From Mastigamoeba balamuthi (lineage: Eukaryota; Evosea; Mastigamoebida; Mastigamoebidae): DNA of 49,394 bases. The stretch lies in the NCBI GenBank assembly GCA_902651635.1, contig CACRSC010001202.1:15059-64452 (forward strand), in the 5' to 3' direction. Made by a program: the position numbers and the translations under genes. Positions within the stretch are counted from its first letter, which is position 1, and every line of letters starts with the position of its first letter. The notes beneath the pieces are model-generated. The model searched no databases. It was not told the origin of the DNA and saw only the letters and a list, made by a program, of their open reading frames with translations. Positions 33,632-44,556 of the stretch are shown here, one piece after another.

Positions 33632-35589
33632 ATGCAAGGGACCAGCATCGCGACCGTGGCGGCCACTGTGCTCGCGCTCGCGTGCACGGCAGCCGCGTCG
33701 TGCTCCGGGACGTGCGCGGACGTGCGGAGCAGCACGTGCAGCACGGGATTCGTCAGCGGTGCGTCGGGACGGCGATGCGGTGCCGGTCTGGGGGGCGTGG
33801 GCCCATCTCGTATCTCTTCCTTTTTCGTTCTTCTTCTTCCGGGGTTTTTCCCGCCGTTGTTTTTTGCCGGAACAACAACGTGTGCACATTTCACACACGC
33901 ATACATACATGGGGGAGGGGGAGGGGTCCCTGATCTCGAGTGTAGAGTGTCGCTCCTGGGCTCATTGCGAGGCGGCTTGCTGCACGCAGGGCTGTGCCCC
34001 GGGTCGTCGAGCATCAAGTGCTGCAGGGGGGCGCTGTGCCACGGGCAGTGCGCCGACACCAACGAGTACACGTGCAGCAGCGGCTTCCAGTCGGGTAAGC
34101 CCCCCCGGCACAGCCCACTGCACCACCACCCTACACCCTCCTGACTGTTTCCTAAACGACGGCGGGCGCCGGGGTCCCTCGCAGGGGTGTGCGCCGGGGC
34201 GGCGAACATCAAGTGCTGCTCGGGGGCGCTGAGCAGGAAGTCGGCGGGGTGCCCGGGCACCTGCGCCGACGTCAACAGCAACACCTGCAGCTCGGGCTTC
34301 CTCAGCGGTGCGGCTGGCCGCGTCACCACCCCCCGCACGGGACACGTCATAAATGCGGAAATTGGCGTGTTTGTTCTGCCATCATAACCGCTGGCTCGCC
34401 GGCCGCGTCCGTGTGTGCGCGCCGCTGTGCTGCTCGACCGATGCGGTGGTTGCTGACCTGCCGGTTTCGGGGGGTGCCGAGCACAGGGAGGTGCCCGGGG
34501 GCGTCGAACATCCAGTGCTGCACGGGGAGCGTGCAGCCCAAGCACGAGGGCCGCTGCAGCGGGACGTGCGCCAACACCGACGCGTACACGTGCAGCAACG
34601 GCTTCGCCTCTGGTGCGCGCACGCATCGCCCGCCTGCCCCCCCCCCCCGGGGGCGCCGGCGGTTGGCTCACAGTTGTGCGACGCGCGTCTTGATCCCCCC
34701 GGCAGGGCTGTGCCCCGGGGCGTCCAACGTGCAGTGCTGCACGGGGTCGCTGTCGCCCCGCGGGGGGTCGTCGTGCCCCGGGACGTGCGCTGACATCGAG
34801 TCCAACACGTGCAGCAACGGCTTCATCAGCGGTGAGCCCACGCACAGGCCCCTCGACATGGCCGCCGCTGCCATTGTCGTCGTCGCTCTTCTGTTCTCAC
34901 GCTGGGTTGCTTGTGACTGCGCCTGTCTGTGTGCGTGCCCGTGCCCGTGCTCCACCCGTGCCTCTTCTCTCCCCCCCTCCCCGATGGCAGGCAAGTGCCC
35001 GGGGGCGTCGAACATCCAGTGCTGCACGGGGAGGGTGACGCCAGCGGGGCACGCGGGGGGCTGCTACGCGACGGGGACGTGGCCCAACTCGGCGACGATC
35101 GCGGCGTTCTTCCGGGACACGCAGGGGATCACGAACCCGCGGGCGCTGGCGGTGATCATGGGGAACCTGCAGCAGGAGTCGGACCTGAACCCGCTCGACT
35201 GCGAGTCGCACGGGCGCGCGGTGTCGACGCTGGCCAACTGCCCCAACAGGCGCAGCGCGTCGGGCTACTGGATGACGGGCGTGGGCCTGCTGCAGTGGAG
35301 CGACCCCAACAACAGGCCCGGCCGCCGCACCCAGATGTTCGCCTACTGCCGCGCCCACGGCCTCAACTGCGACACCGCCTCGGCCCAGCTCCAGTTCCTC
35401 GCCCAGGAGAGCGAGTGGGCCCGCGCAAGGGCATGCTTCCAGCAGGGCGGCAAGGACACGGGCTCCGCCTGGGACAACGCCGGCGCCACCTCCGGCTCCT
35501 ACTGGCAGTGCGCCGCCCGCTGGACCGGCTGGGGCGTCGCCGGCAGCCGCGCCCACTACGCCCAGCAGTGGCTCGCCCGCTGCCCTTGA
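33632..35589 (+). CDS. Secreted modular lysozyme (Cys modules plus phage-tail-lysozyme-like domain)
   Basis: Exons 33632–33758, 33990–34094, 34185–34307, 34487–34612, 34706–34831 and 34991–35589 give 401 residues. A signal peptide (MQGTSIATVAATVLALACTA) is followed by five repeats of the pattern CPGASNIQCC…GTCADxxSxTCSxGFxSG. All five introns are phase 1 and cut the module at the same Gly codon, so modules can be gained or lost as exons. The last exon carries the catalytic domain: GNLQQESDLNPL with Glu about 265, then GLLQWSDPNN and YWQCAARWTGWG, as in the phage tail lysozyme family. Expected role: cleavage of bacterial peptidoglycan in phagosomes or outside the cell. The CPG-x-x-NIQCC module is known from other microbial lysozymes and probably aids wall binding or stability (inference). 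Confidence 0.9.
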
Positions 35590-36305
35590 GTTCCCTCCGG
35601 CCTCCCTCTCCCTCCGCCGCCAGGCCGGGGTCCTTCCTCCTTCTGCCCCACCGAGGGTCCCTCCCTCCCTCGCCCTCCCCGGCGGCGTTTCAGTCTGTGT
35701 GATGTCGTTCAGCTCTCTTTGAATTGATTCCCCAACCATCAGACATCTATCAGTGTTTCTCCAGACGCCTTGCTCAATTGTCTTGGATGTGATACCGCTG
35801 TCAGAAACGATGAACATGTATGCTGATAATGTAGTGAGCTTACAGTGGTCTTTATCGGCGCTTCCCAGCTATTTGCATCATTACAGAAAGGGGAAGGGGA
35901 AGGGGAAGGGGAAGGGTGAAGGGATGAGGGGGATGAGGGGGTGAGGATGCTCTGACGAGGGGCTGACTCCGTTCAGAGGTATTTATTATTTTCTTTGAAG
36001 AAACACAAAGAGTGCTCGAGTCCTGATTTACTATCATTTCACAATTCCACAAAGATGTATAACGAGTGCGCATTGAGAAGGCTCTGGATCACCCTCAAAT
36101 GTCCGTGCCCTCGACAGAGAGTTTCCCAGGAACAAATCTCTAACTCGCCACGTATCATATCCACTGAACTGTACGGGGAAAAAGCGCCCGTTCAGCCGTC
36201 ATCTTATTCATTTTTGTAACACCTGCTCACCTCCCCCATCAGTTTTCAACACCCGCACCAAGTGGGGCACGCACACCATAACGCACATTGTTCACACACT
36301 ACCGG
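35590..36305. other. Intergenic, AT-richer, with GGGGAA microsatellite
   Basis: The stretch holds a GGGGAA/GGATGAG array at about 35886–35942 and otherwise AT-richer DNA that should include the 3' end of the lysozyme gene and the promoter of the next gene. I see no coding frame of substance. Confidence 0.5.
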
Positions 36306-39086
36306 ATGGCCATATCAGCGCACGCAATATTTGCGGCAACAGTGGGTCTAGCAACCCTCTCCTACGTGTCGTCAGCCTCTGGTCCTGTGGGCACCGTGGT
36401 GACGGTCGACGCCCCACGGAGTACGTGGGACACGTGGAACCACTGTGGGGGCATCGGTCTGGCCACGGGAATCAGCGTTGTTGTTGGAGGCACAGAACAC
36501 CAGAGCACAGCCACTGGTGGCAGTGCAGCTGCGGTGTCGCTCCACTTGCTGTGCCAGAGCCCTGTCGTGCATGACCGTTCTCACTCGCCAACACTTGAGA
36601 GCTCGCGGCTCGTCAGGTGCCCACCCGAGGTGCTCTATTGCTCACCCCCGCACCTCACACGTAACCTGCGGTTTTCTCACCGTTTTTCCCGACTGCTCAA
36701 CAGACATACGTGGCGGGCATCAGGGCGAGCGGAGGAAGCAGGAGGCGTGCTGGTGATGCTGCTGGAAATGGAGCGGAGATGGAGATTCTTTGCGAAGCCC
36801 TCGGGCACAGCACAGCTCCCCAGAAGAACGGCTCCGGGAGGTAAACCAGCGGTCTTCGCATTGTTTCCATTTATACCCAAACAGTCGCTGTGTTCAATTC
36901 GCAGGACCGCCTGGCGCGAGACCGACGACGCCCTCGTGTGCCCAGACGCCACCTTTGCAACCGGAATCAGGACCAGCAACGACCCGAACGTCAGCCCCCT
37001 CGGGAGAGTTGCTCTCGACTGCGTGCGCGTGGCGACGGGCGCTCAGCAAGAGAGCAGCGCGGTGATCTCGTTCGAGGGGTCCGAGGGCGACTGGGGCACG
37101 TGGGACCAGTGCGAGGGCTACTCCTTCGCAGCGGGCATGCAGACCCTCAGCCAGGAGAGCCAGGGGCGGGGCGACGACACAGCGCTCAACGGAGTGCAGC
37201 TGGCGTGCAGCAACGCGTCGGGGCAGCAGCTGAGCGTCTTCAGGCCCCACTCGTCTGTGGGGCCCTGGGGCACCTGGGACCAGCCGCAGACGTGCTCCCC
37301 TGTGCGCTTTGCCTCGCGCATTATCTGTTTCTTGTTGGACTTCATTCTGAGAATTGAACACCGCGACATGCTGACTGACCCGCAAGTGGAAAACAAACCC
37401 ACATCACAATCCAGGGATCCTTCATTGCGGGGTTTAAAGTGCAGCACGACGAGAGTGGCTCGGACAAGGACGACACAGGACTCAACAGAATAGTTTTCAT
37501 TTGCCGTTCCGCCGACACGGTCACCTTCAGCGGCGAACTGGGCAAGTGCGTCATACGATCATAATAACCCTGTCCGGATTTCTCACCATTTCAATTGTGG
37601 TAGGACAAGCTGGGGCGAGTGGTCGGAGGAGTACCTCTGCCCTCCTGGCCACGCCGTCTCGGCCATCCAGACCAGGCTGCAGGCTCGCCAGGGCAGGGGC
37701 GACGACACCGCGCTCAACGGCATCCGGATGCGCTGCCAGAGCACCGAGGACTCGTGCGGCGGGTGCCTCAACGGGGGCACGTGCGCGCAGACCACCGCGA
37801 GCTGCCAGTGCACGGCAGACTTCGGGGGACAGCACTGCGAGATCGACAGGACGCGGCGACTGTCGTTCAACTCGCAGAACAAGTTCAGGATCGTGCAGTT
37901 CACAGGTAACTTGCCCGCTTCACACTTTCCTCACAATGCCGTTCTCTTGGCAGACCTGCACTACAACATCGGCAGCGAGAACGACAGGACGGACGCCGTT
38001 CAGCGGACTGTGCTGCAGCTGGAGAGGCCAGACCTGGTGGTGATCACCGGAGACGAGCTGAGTGGGACGAGCATCTCGAGCAGAAAGAGGGCAGTGGCAA
38101 ACTGGAACAGAATCACAGCGGTTGCGTCGAGCATGGGCATCAAATGGGCACTCGTGTATGCAGTTATAACACATAAGATACATGCGGTTCACTGAGCTCT
38201 GCATAGGTTCGGGAACCACGACGACGACGGCCCTCTCGACCGCCAGGAGATGTTCACGCTCGACTCCGCTAAGACAGGCAGCCTAACGCTCTCCGGACCC
38301 GCAGGCACGAGTATGCTGTTTAACGCCATAACATAATCATACTCTAGACTTGTATGGGGAGTCCAACTACTACCTCCCCATCTTCAGCGGAGCAAACCTC
38401 TCGGGGACGGCTCCTGCTTCAGTTCTCTGGATGCTGGGAGTCACCGATGGCTCGTGCGAGGGCGCCTCGGGCGAGGGCTGTGTGACACGCATCCAGGTCG
38501 ACTGGTTTCAGAGATCAGCCAAGGAGCTGTCCCAGAGATGGAACAAGGTTCGCCTGTGCCCTCTCCACGGTTGCTTCACACTGAGCGCCATACTCCGCCG
38601 CCGCAGGTGGAGAGCCCCTTCTCCCTGATGTTCTTCCACATCCCCGTGCCCGAGTTCGCCGAGGCCTGGGAGAGCAACGGGACCTGCTTCGGGACAAGGG
38701 GCGAGAAGGAAAGCTCGCCCAATGCCAACACTGGCCTGTTCGACGCGGCGTACAACCTGGGCGTGCGCGGGATGTTCGTGGGACACGACCACAAGAACGA
38801 CCTGTGCGGGGCGCTGCCCGACAGGCCGCAGCTGCTGATGTGCTACGGGCGCAAGTCGGGGTACGGGTACTACAACCCCGAGGCACCCACGTACCGAGGA
38901 GCGCGCGTGATCGAGCTGGCGCTGGGGCCCACGGGAGAGGTGACGATGGACACGTGGATCCGCGATGAGTGGGGCTACAAGATCATCAAGACGGTGTGCG
39001 ATGACAGGGCTGCAGCGTCTGATGTCTCATTGTACTTGTGTACTGCGACTGCGATCATTCACTCACTGGTAACCATCCTTTCGTGA
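36306..39086 (+). CDS. Secreted VMO-I/EGF/metallophosphoesterase protein, copy A
   Basis: Nine exons (36306–36629, 36704–36840, 36905–37301, 37415–37545, 37604–37905, 37954–38155, 38207–38310, 38348–38547, 38607–39086) give 758 residues. A signal peptide is followed by three or more repeats like vitelline membrane outer layer protein I (GDWGTWDQCEGYSFAAGMQT; GRGDDTALNGVQLAC), an EGF-like module (CLNGGTCAQTTASCQC) and a calcineurin-like phosphoesterase. The metal-site motifs are intact: DLH (431–433), GD (463–464), GNHD (500–503), FHIP (His about 610) and GHDH (658–661). A hydrophobic tail (LYLCTATAIIHSLVTIL) suggests a GPI anchor. Expected role: extracellular phosphomonoesterase or phosphodiesterase; substrate unknown. 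Exons 5–9 are indistinguishable from copy B. Confidence 0.9.
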
Positions 39087-39164
39087 TTTTGGAGTCTACA
39101 AACCAAGCCCCCTTTTTCATAAGGCCCGTTTATTGAAACACTTCTTTCGTATGACCTGTACTGC
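37630..39164 (+). repeat. Inverted repeat, left arm
   Basis: The reverse complement of 41311–42845; paired positions sum to 80475 throughout. Exons, four introns and 78 bases beyond the stop codon read the same in both arms wherever I compared them. The arm begins about 26 bases inside exon 5 of gene A. Confidence 0.93.
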
Positions 39165-39639
39165 AGGGCCCTCTGGCTCTGAGAGCATAAAAGAGCGTCG
39201 AACAGCTGCTGCTGCGTGCGCCCTTTTTACCTGAGAGCAACGGTTCCATTGCAGCTGCAGCAGGCGTGTGCATCACAGGGATGCCCGTACACATCAGTGG
39301 CAAATGACGAAGAGCGGCGTTTTCATTATGGTGCGTCAGCTCATCACGGCTGCTGCGTGGACAGGGGCCTGTTGCACTCTACCGAACTGGTCGCACTGAG
39401 GTACAAGCCCATCTGAGGCTCCTGAGGCAGCCCCAGTCGGCCAGGACTGGGCTCTTCTCGACCAGAGCACGGTGCCACTAAAGGGCCCCGTCAGCTTGGC
39501 GCTTGCTCGTCACCCACGTTCAAATTAGGAAGTCACACAACAAAAATGTCTTGAAATTATCTGAGGGTGCGGAAAGACACGTGCCTCTGGCGCAGCACCA
39601 TGGAGGAACTCATGTGCTCTTATTTCTTGCAGGTTGCTC
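39165..39639. other. Left part of the inverted-repeat loop, no gene
   Basis: This stretch of mixed composition lies between the arm and the 3' end of the small GPI-type gene. It includes several TGCTGC/GCAGCAG patches and no frame I would call a gene. Confidence 0.4.
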
Positions 39640-40361
39640 TCAGAGTGACACGAATACAGAAGAGAAAAGAAGCACAACCGTGACTGCACCTATCTTTAGA
39701 GCAGAGGCGCCGTTCTCACAGCTCGCAATTATGGATCCTGTGGGGCCCGACCAGCAAATATACGGGGGCATCGACACCTTCATCACGACACTTCCCGTGC
39801 AGTTTGGGCCACTGTAGTACGTGTCAACGTACTGCGACTCCGAGCAGGTCACGCGGGAGTAGGCCATGACGCTGGTCTCATTGATGTAAGTCTTGAAGCA
39901 CGTGTCCGTCTTCTGGTATCTCAGGTACAGAGGGTGCGCGCGGTCTGCTGTCTGCTCCGGGCAATTCTCCAGCTTCTGTGCTACGAACCTGCAATAGGAA
40001 TTCTGTTGGGTCGGTGGCTGGTCTTCAAAATGCCCAAAATACCACACCGGCACACGCACCCGCCCCACACGACGGTGCCGGAAGGATCCTCCGGAAATCC
40101 GGTGTCTGATTCCTCGGTAGAGCAGCCCTCGAGGTACTTCACGCTCGTAGAGAGGCTGCAGCGGGTGACGCAGGAGACGTTGCAAGGGTCGGGGCTCTCG
40201 GCGATGTCCATTCTGTATAGCTTAGCCGTGTCGTTGCAGGAAGACGCGTCGTCGGTGAAGAAGAACTTGTACCAGATGCACGCATCACTTGCGCTTGCCA
40301 CAGAGCACAGGGCGAGAAGCTGGGCGGCCAGGACGAGAGCAGAGAGAGTGCAGCTATTCAT
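39640..40361 (-). CDS. Small secreted Cys-rich protein with GPI-type tail
   Basis: Exons 39988–40361 reduce to 40060–40361 after splicing (donor GTGCGT), joined to 39640–39988 at acceptor TTGCAG, giving 216 residues. The N-terminus is a signal peptide (SALVLAAQLLALCSVASAS), the body has about a dozen Cys (CIWYKFFF, CNVSCVTRC, CPEQTADR, CTGSVVMK) with several N-glycosylation sites (NDT, NVS, NET, NCT), and the C-terminus is hydrophobic (LKIGAVTVVLLFSSVFVSL), as for GPI attachment. I recognise no family. The gene is alone in the loop between two identical inverted arms, so it could be inverted by recombination without being lost. Confidence 0.75.
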
Positions 40362-41310
40362 GATCTCGGTCTCTGTGTTATTTTAAGCCGGGATCTCACT
40401 CTTCGTGCATTTTCCAAATCGGATCGAGTATCCTAGGTGAAGTGTTGCACCCGTAAATCTGATAGATCTGATAGAGAGGGAGGTATTATTCCGAAATGTG
40501 CGGACAGAGGAGATATACCCATCAAGAGAAAAGCAGAGCAGTCCTATTTAATAATAATCGTCTGCTTCCGAGAGCTACGTGCAGGTGCGGACAGGTTTGT
40601 GTCGGCAACTTCGCAGAATTGGTACCGAGGGTATAGGCACCTTTGCTTCTCAGTACTCTCACGCCTCTTTGCTGTTTCTGTCCACTACCCTTAACTGATG
40701 ATTCAGGTGTGTCATATTAGTTGCATGCATTTTTGTTCATGTACAATGAAGGGAACAATATCTATAACGGGCAATAGCTTCAGGAAAAGGGATTTCTGCA
40801 TTTTTTGGTTACAGGTATGATTGATAAAGAGCAATTTGAAGCCGAAACTAATGGTAAAGTCGAGTTTTAAAAAATGGCAATTGAAAAATGATGCATAAGA
40901 AGTACCTTATGGGGAAAAATGCAGAACGAGGTTCATAAAAGTGAACAGAATATCATATTTATATAAAGAGAGGAGTTATCGCCCAGAAAAGGTACCATTT
41001 TGTTCACGAAATCTGCCTCAATGCTATAGGAAAAAATGAAAATTCGAAATTTACTCCAGGACACAGTTGAATATGTATCACTTGGAACCCTGGACAGTGT
41101 TCTGCTGTTCCTGCATTCAAATAAGCTACACTGTTTTATTTGTACAAGTTACCGTATGAAGTTGTTCGCTGCAGCAGTGTATGTTAGGCCAGCAAGTTTG
41201 TCATATCACAGAAATCTACATCAAAGAGTAGGCACAATCCATCATATTTTAATCCTGGCTTGCTGTTTGCCACTCATCTCTCAGCAAACAGAGAAAGTCA
41301 AGTCAAGCAC
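40362..41310. other. AT-rich stretch in the inverted-repeat loop
   Basis: This is one of the most AT-rich parts of the window, with long A and T runs (for example near 40795–40920) and no plausible gene. The left end should contain the promoter of the small GPI-type gene. It could be a relic of an inserted element, but I see no terminal repeats or transposase remnants. Confidence 0.45.
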
Positions 41311-42845
41311 GCAGTACAGGTCATACGAAAGAAGTGTTTCAATAAACGGGCCTTATGAAAAAGGGGGCTTGGTTTGTAGACTCCAAAATCACGAAAGGAT
41401 GGTTACCAGTGAGTGAATGATCGCAGTCGCAGTACACAAGTACAATGAGACATCAGACGCTGCAGCCCTGTCATCGCACACCGTCTTGATGATCTTGTAG
41501 CCCCACTCATCGCGGATCCACGTGTCCATCGTCACCTCTCCCGTGGGCCCCAGCGCCAGCTCGATCACGCGCGCTCCTCGGTACGTGGGTGCCTCGGGGT
41601 TGTAGTACCCGTACCCCGACTTGCGCCCGTAGCACATCAGCAGCTGCGGCCTGTCGGGCAGCGCCCCGCACAGGTCGTTCTTGTGGTCGTGTCCCACGAA
41701 CATCCCGCGCACGCCCAGGTTGTACGCCGCGTCGAACAGGCCAGTGTTGGCATTGGGCGAGCTTTCCTTCTCGCCCCTTGTCCCGAAGCAGGTCCCGTTG
41801 CTCTCCCAGGCCTCGGCGAACTCGGGCACGGGGATGTGGAAGAACATCAGGGAGAAGGGGCTCTCCACCTGCGGCGGCGGAGTATGGCGCTCAGTGTGAA
41901 GCAACCGTGGAGAGGGCACAGGCGAACCTTGTTCCATCTCTGGGACAGCTCCTTGGCTGATCTCTGAAACCAGTCGACCTGGATGCGTGTCACACAGCCC
42001 TCGCCCGAGGCGCCCTCGCACGAGCCATCGGTGACTCCCAGCATCCAGAGAACTGAAGCAGGAGCCGTCCCCGAGAGGTTTGCTCCGCTGAAGATGGGGA
42101 GGTAGTAGTTGGACTCCCCATACAAGTCTAGAGTATGATTATGTTATGGCGTTAAACAGCATACTCGTGCCTGCGGGTCCGGAGAGCGTTAGGCTGCCTG
42201 TCTTAGCGGAGTCGAGCGTGAACATCTCCTGGCGGTCGAGAGGGCCGTCGTCGTCGTGGTTCCCGAACCTATGCAGAGCTCAGTGAACCGCATGTATCTT
42301 ATGTGTTATAACTGCATACACGAGTGCCCATTTGATGCCCATGCTCGACGCAACCGCTGTGATTCTGTTCCAGTTTGCCACTGCCCTCTTTCTGCTCGAG
42401 ATGCTCGTCCCACTCAGCTCGTCTCCGGTGATCACCACCAGGTCTGGCCTCTCCAGCTGCAGCACAGTCCGCTGAACGGCGTCCGTCCTGTCGTTCTCGC
42501 TGCCGATGTTGTAGTGCAGGTCTGCCAAGAGAACGGCATTGTGAGGAAAGTGTGAAGCGGGCAAGTTACCTGTGAACTGCACGATCCTGAACTTGTTCTG
42601 CGAGTTGAACGACAGTCGCCGCGTCCTGTCGATCTCGCAGTGCTGTCCCCCGAAGTCTGCCGTGCACTGGCAGCTCGCGGTGGTCTGCGCGCACGTGCCC
42701 CCGTTGAGGCACCCGCCGCACGAGTCCTCGGTGCTCTGGCAGCGCATCCGGATGCCGTTGAGCGCGGTGTCGTCGCCCCTGCCCTGGCGAGCCTGCAGCC
42801 TGGTCTGGATGGCCGAGACGGCGTGGCCAGGAGGGCAGAGGTACT
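41311..42845 (-). repeat. Inverted repeat, right arm
   Basis: The reverse complement of 37630–39164, covering most of exon 5 to beyond the stop codon of gene B. Outward of 42846 the two genes differ clearly (for example GGTCGCAAGAG against GGTCGGAGGAG). Confidence 0.93.
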
Positions 42846-44146
42846 CTTGCGACCACTCGCCCCCGTTCGTCCTGTGTGGGAACGAAGGAAAACGAATGAC
42901 CGTCAACCAATGGTCTGAATGGTCGTGCGCACTTGCCGAGCTCGCCGCTGAAAAACTCCTTATCACCGTAGCGGCATATGAACACAATTCTGTTGAGCCC
43001 TGTGCCGTCCTTGTCCGAGCCACTCTCGTCGTTCTGCACTTTGAACCCCGCAATGAAGAATCCCTGTAGCCATTCGACTTATCAGACGAGTTGCTAATAA
43101 AATGGGCCATGAGCTCCACGAATGAGCAGTAGCAGTGGCGCACAGGGGGGCACGTCTGCGGCTGGTCCCAGGTGCCCCAGGGCCCCACAGACGAGTGGGG
43201 TCTGAAGACGCTCAGCTGCTGCCCCGACGCGTTGCTGCACGCCAGCTGCACTCCGTTGAGCGCTGTGTCGTCGCCCCGCCCCTGGCTCTCCTGGCTGAGG
43301 GTCTGCATGCCCGCTGCGAAGGAGTAGCCCTCGCACTGGTCCCACGCGCCCCAGTCGCCTTCGGACCCTTCGAACGAGATCACTGCGCTGCTCTGCTGCT
43401 GCTGCTGCGCGTCCGTCGCCACGCGCACGCAATCGAGAGAGAAAGCCCCGTCGCTGCTGGCACGGATGGCTCCGACCAGGGTCCCCTCGGGGCACACGAC
43501 CACCTCGGCCTCGCGCCACGGGGCCCTGTGCGCGACGTTGACGGTCAGAGGACGCGTGAGCGGACATCCGGGGCTGACCTCTTCTCGGCTCCTCTGGCCC
43601 CGACAAGTGTGCTGCTGCCGAGGCCCCGGCACAGGATGTCGGCCTGCACCACCCCCGCGGAGCCCCCGTCCGGCGGCTGCAGCCCCCTGCCCGCTCTGAG
43701 GCCCGCGACGAACGTCTGTGTTGGGGTTTCCGCCGCAGGACAATCGCCGATAAGGAATGTCGAATTGCGGACACGTAATACGCGGTGCGGGAGCGGGCAG
43801 CGGGCAGGAGCACCTGTGCTGGGCACGCGACCCGCTGCTCGCGCCAGCTCGCCGGCGTCGCAGAGGGCTCCGGGGCCCCGGGGCTCTGGCAGAGGAGCCG
43901 CAGCGGAGCCGCCACGGATGCGGAGTCGCCGAGAGCTGTCGACGGCACTGAAGAGCCGCTGGCCACAGCGACGACGACGCCCGTCGCCAGGGCGGCGCCC
44001 TCGCAGCGCTGCCAGGGGCCCCAGGCGCCAGCAGCGGTGGCAGCGGACACCTCGAGGCCCGCGGGGGCTGTGGCAGAGGCCCTGCACGAGGCGGAGCACC
44101 AGAGCGCCACGAGCAGAGCTGCCAGCGACGACGACGCAGCGGCCAT
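41389..44146 (-). CDS. Secreted VMO-I/EGF/metallophosphoesterase protein, copy B
   Basis: Nine exons (43814–44146, 43579–43715, 43144–43525, 42933–43063, 42570–42871, 42320–42521, 42165–42268, 41928–42127, 41389–41868) give 756 residues with the same domains as copy A: a signal region, VMO-I-like repeats, an EGF-like module, and phosphoesterase motifs DLHYN, TGDEL, GNHDDD and GHDHKND. The N-terminal exons differ from A: exon 1 (WGPWQRCEGAALATGVVVAV) is diverged and exon 3 has a Gln run (AQQQQQSSAV). Exons 5–9 and their introns match A without a visible change. It faces copy A, so the 3' ends are convergent across the loop. A long unspliced frame (42280–44286) crosses introns by chance and is not the product. 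Confidence 0.9.
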
Positions 44147-44556
44147 TCAGCGTTGGGGACAGGGCGGTGCCTGCAGCGGTGTCTGCGCGTGTGCGGAGGG
44201 GTCCGTCGGTGTGTGCGTGCGATGCAGTGTGTCGCCGAAGATAGCGGACTGGGGAGGATGGCTGACTGACTGTGTGCACGGTTCAAAATGTGTGGGGAGC
44301 TATGGCAGTGTGTGGGGGCCTAGTCACCCGGCTGACTCAGCTCCGGGAAATGAGCAGAGGCTATACCCTGTGTGGCTCAAAACCAATCTGAGCGCGCGGC
44401 AGACCGCGAGATTCGGTGCGATTTGCCCGAGGGATGCGCATCTTCCGGTAGTCCCCCGCCCTGCGTTGATCGCCCCACGCGTTATTTTTGGTCTGTTGTG
44501 CCGTTGCGTTGTTGCGGGGACCATTTCGGATAATAGCGGCGTTGGCCTTCGAGAAC
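44147..44556. other. Intergenic between copies B and C
   Basis: This is the presumed promoter of gene B and the 3' flank of gene C, about 0.4 kb. The element ATTTCGGATAATAGCG near 44523 resembles motifs seen upstream of other genes. No gene is seen. Confidence 0.45.

Noticed and set aside
37540-37548. GC donor (CTGG|GCAAGTG) in gene A intron 4
   Set aside because: The GTGCGT donor three bases later fits the phase, and copies B and C use the same place with GTGCGC.
38301-38311. GC donor (GCA G|GCACGA) in gene A intron 7
   Set aside because: A canonical GTATGC donor ten bases on gives the same phase and a reasonable protein (GPAGTN-LYGESN), so no GC donor is needed here or in copy B.
43135-44244. 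Open frame of 369 codons on the plus strand opposite gene B exons 1–3
   Set aside because: Antisense shadow of the GC-rich exons; no start context or domain.
42280-44286. Unspliced frame of 668 codons across gene B
   Set aside because: It runs through introns that happen to keep the frame open; comparison with copies A and C fixes the exon borders inside it.
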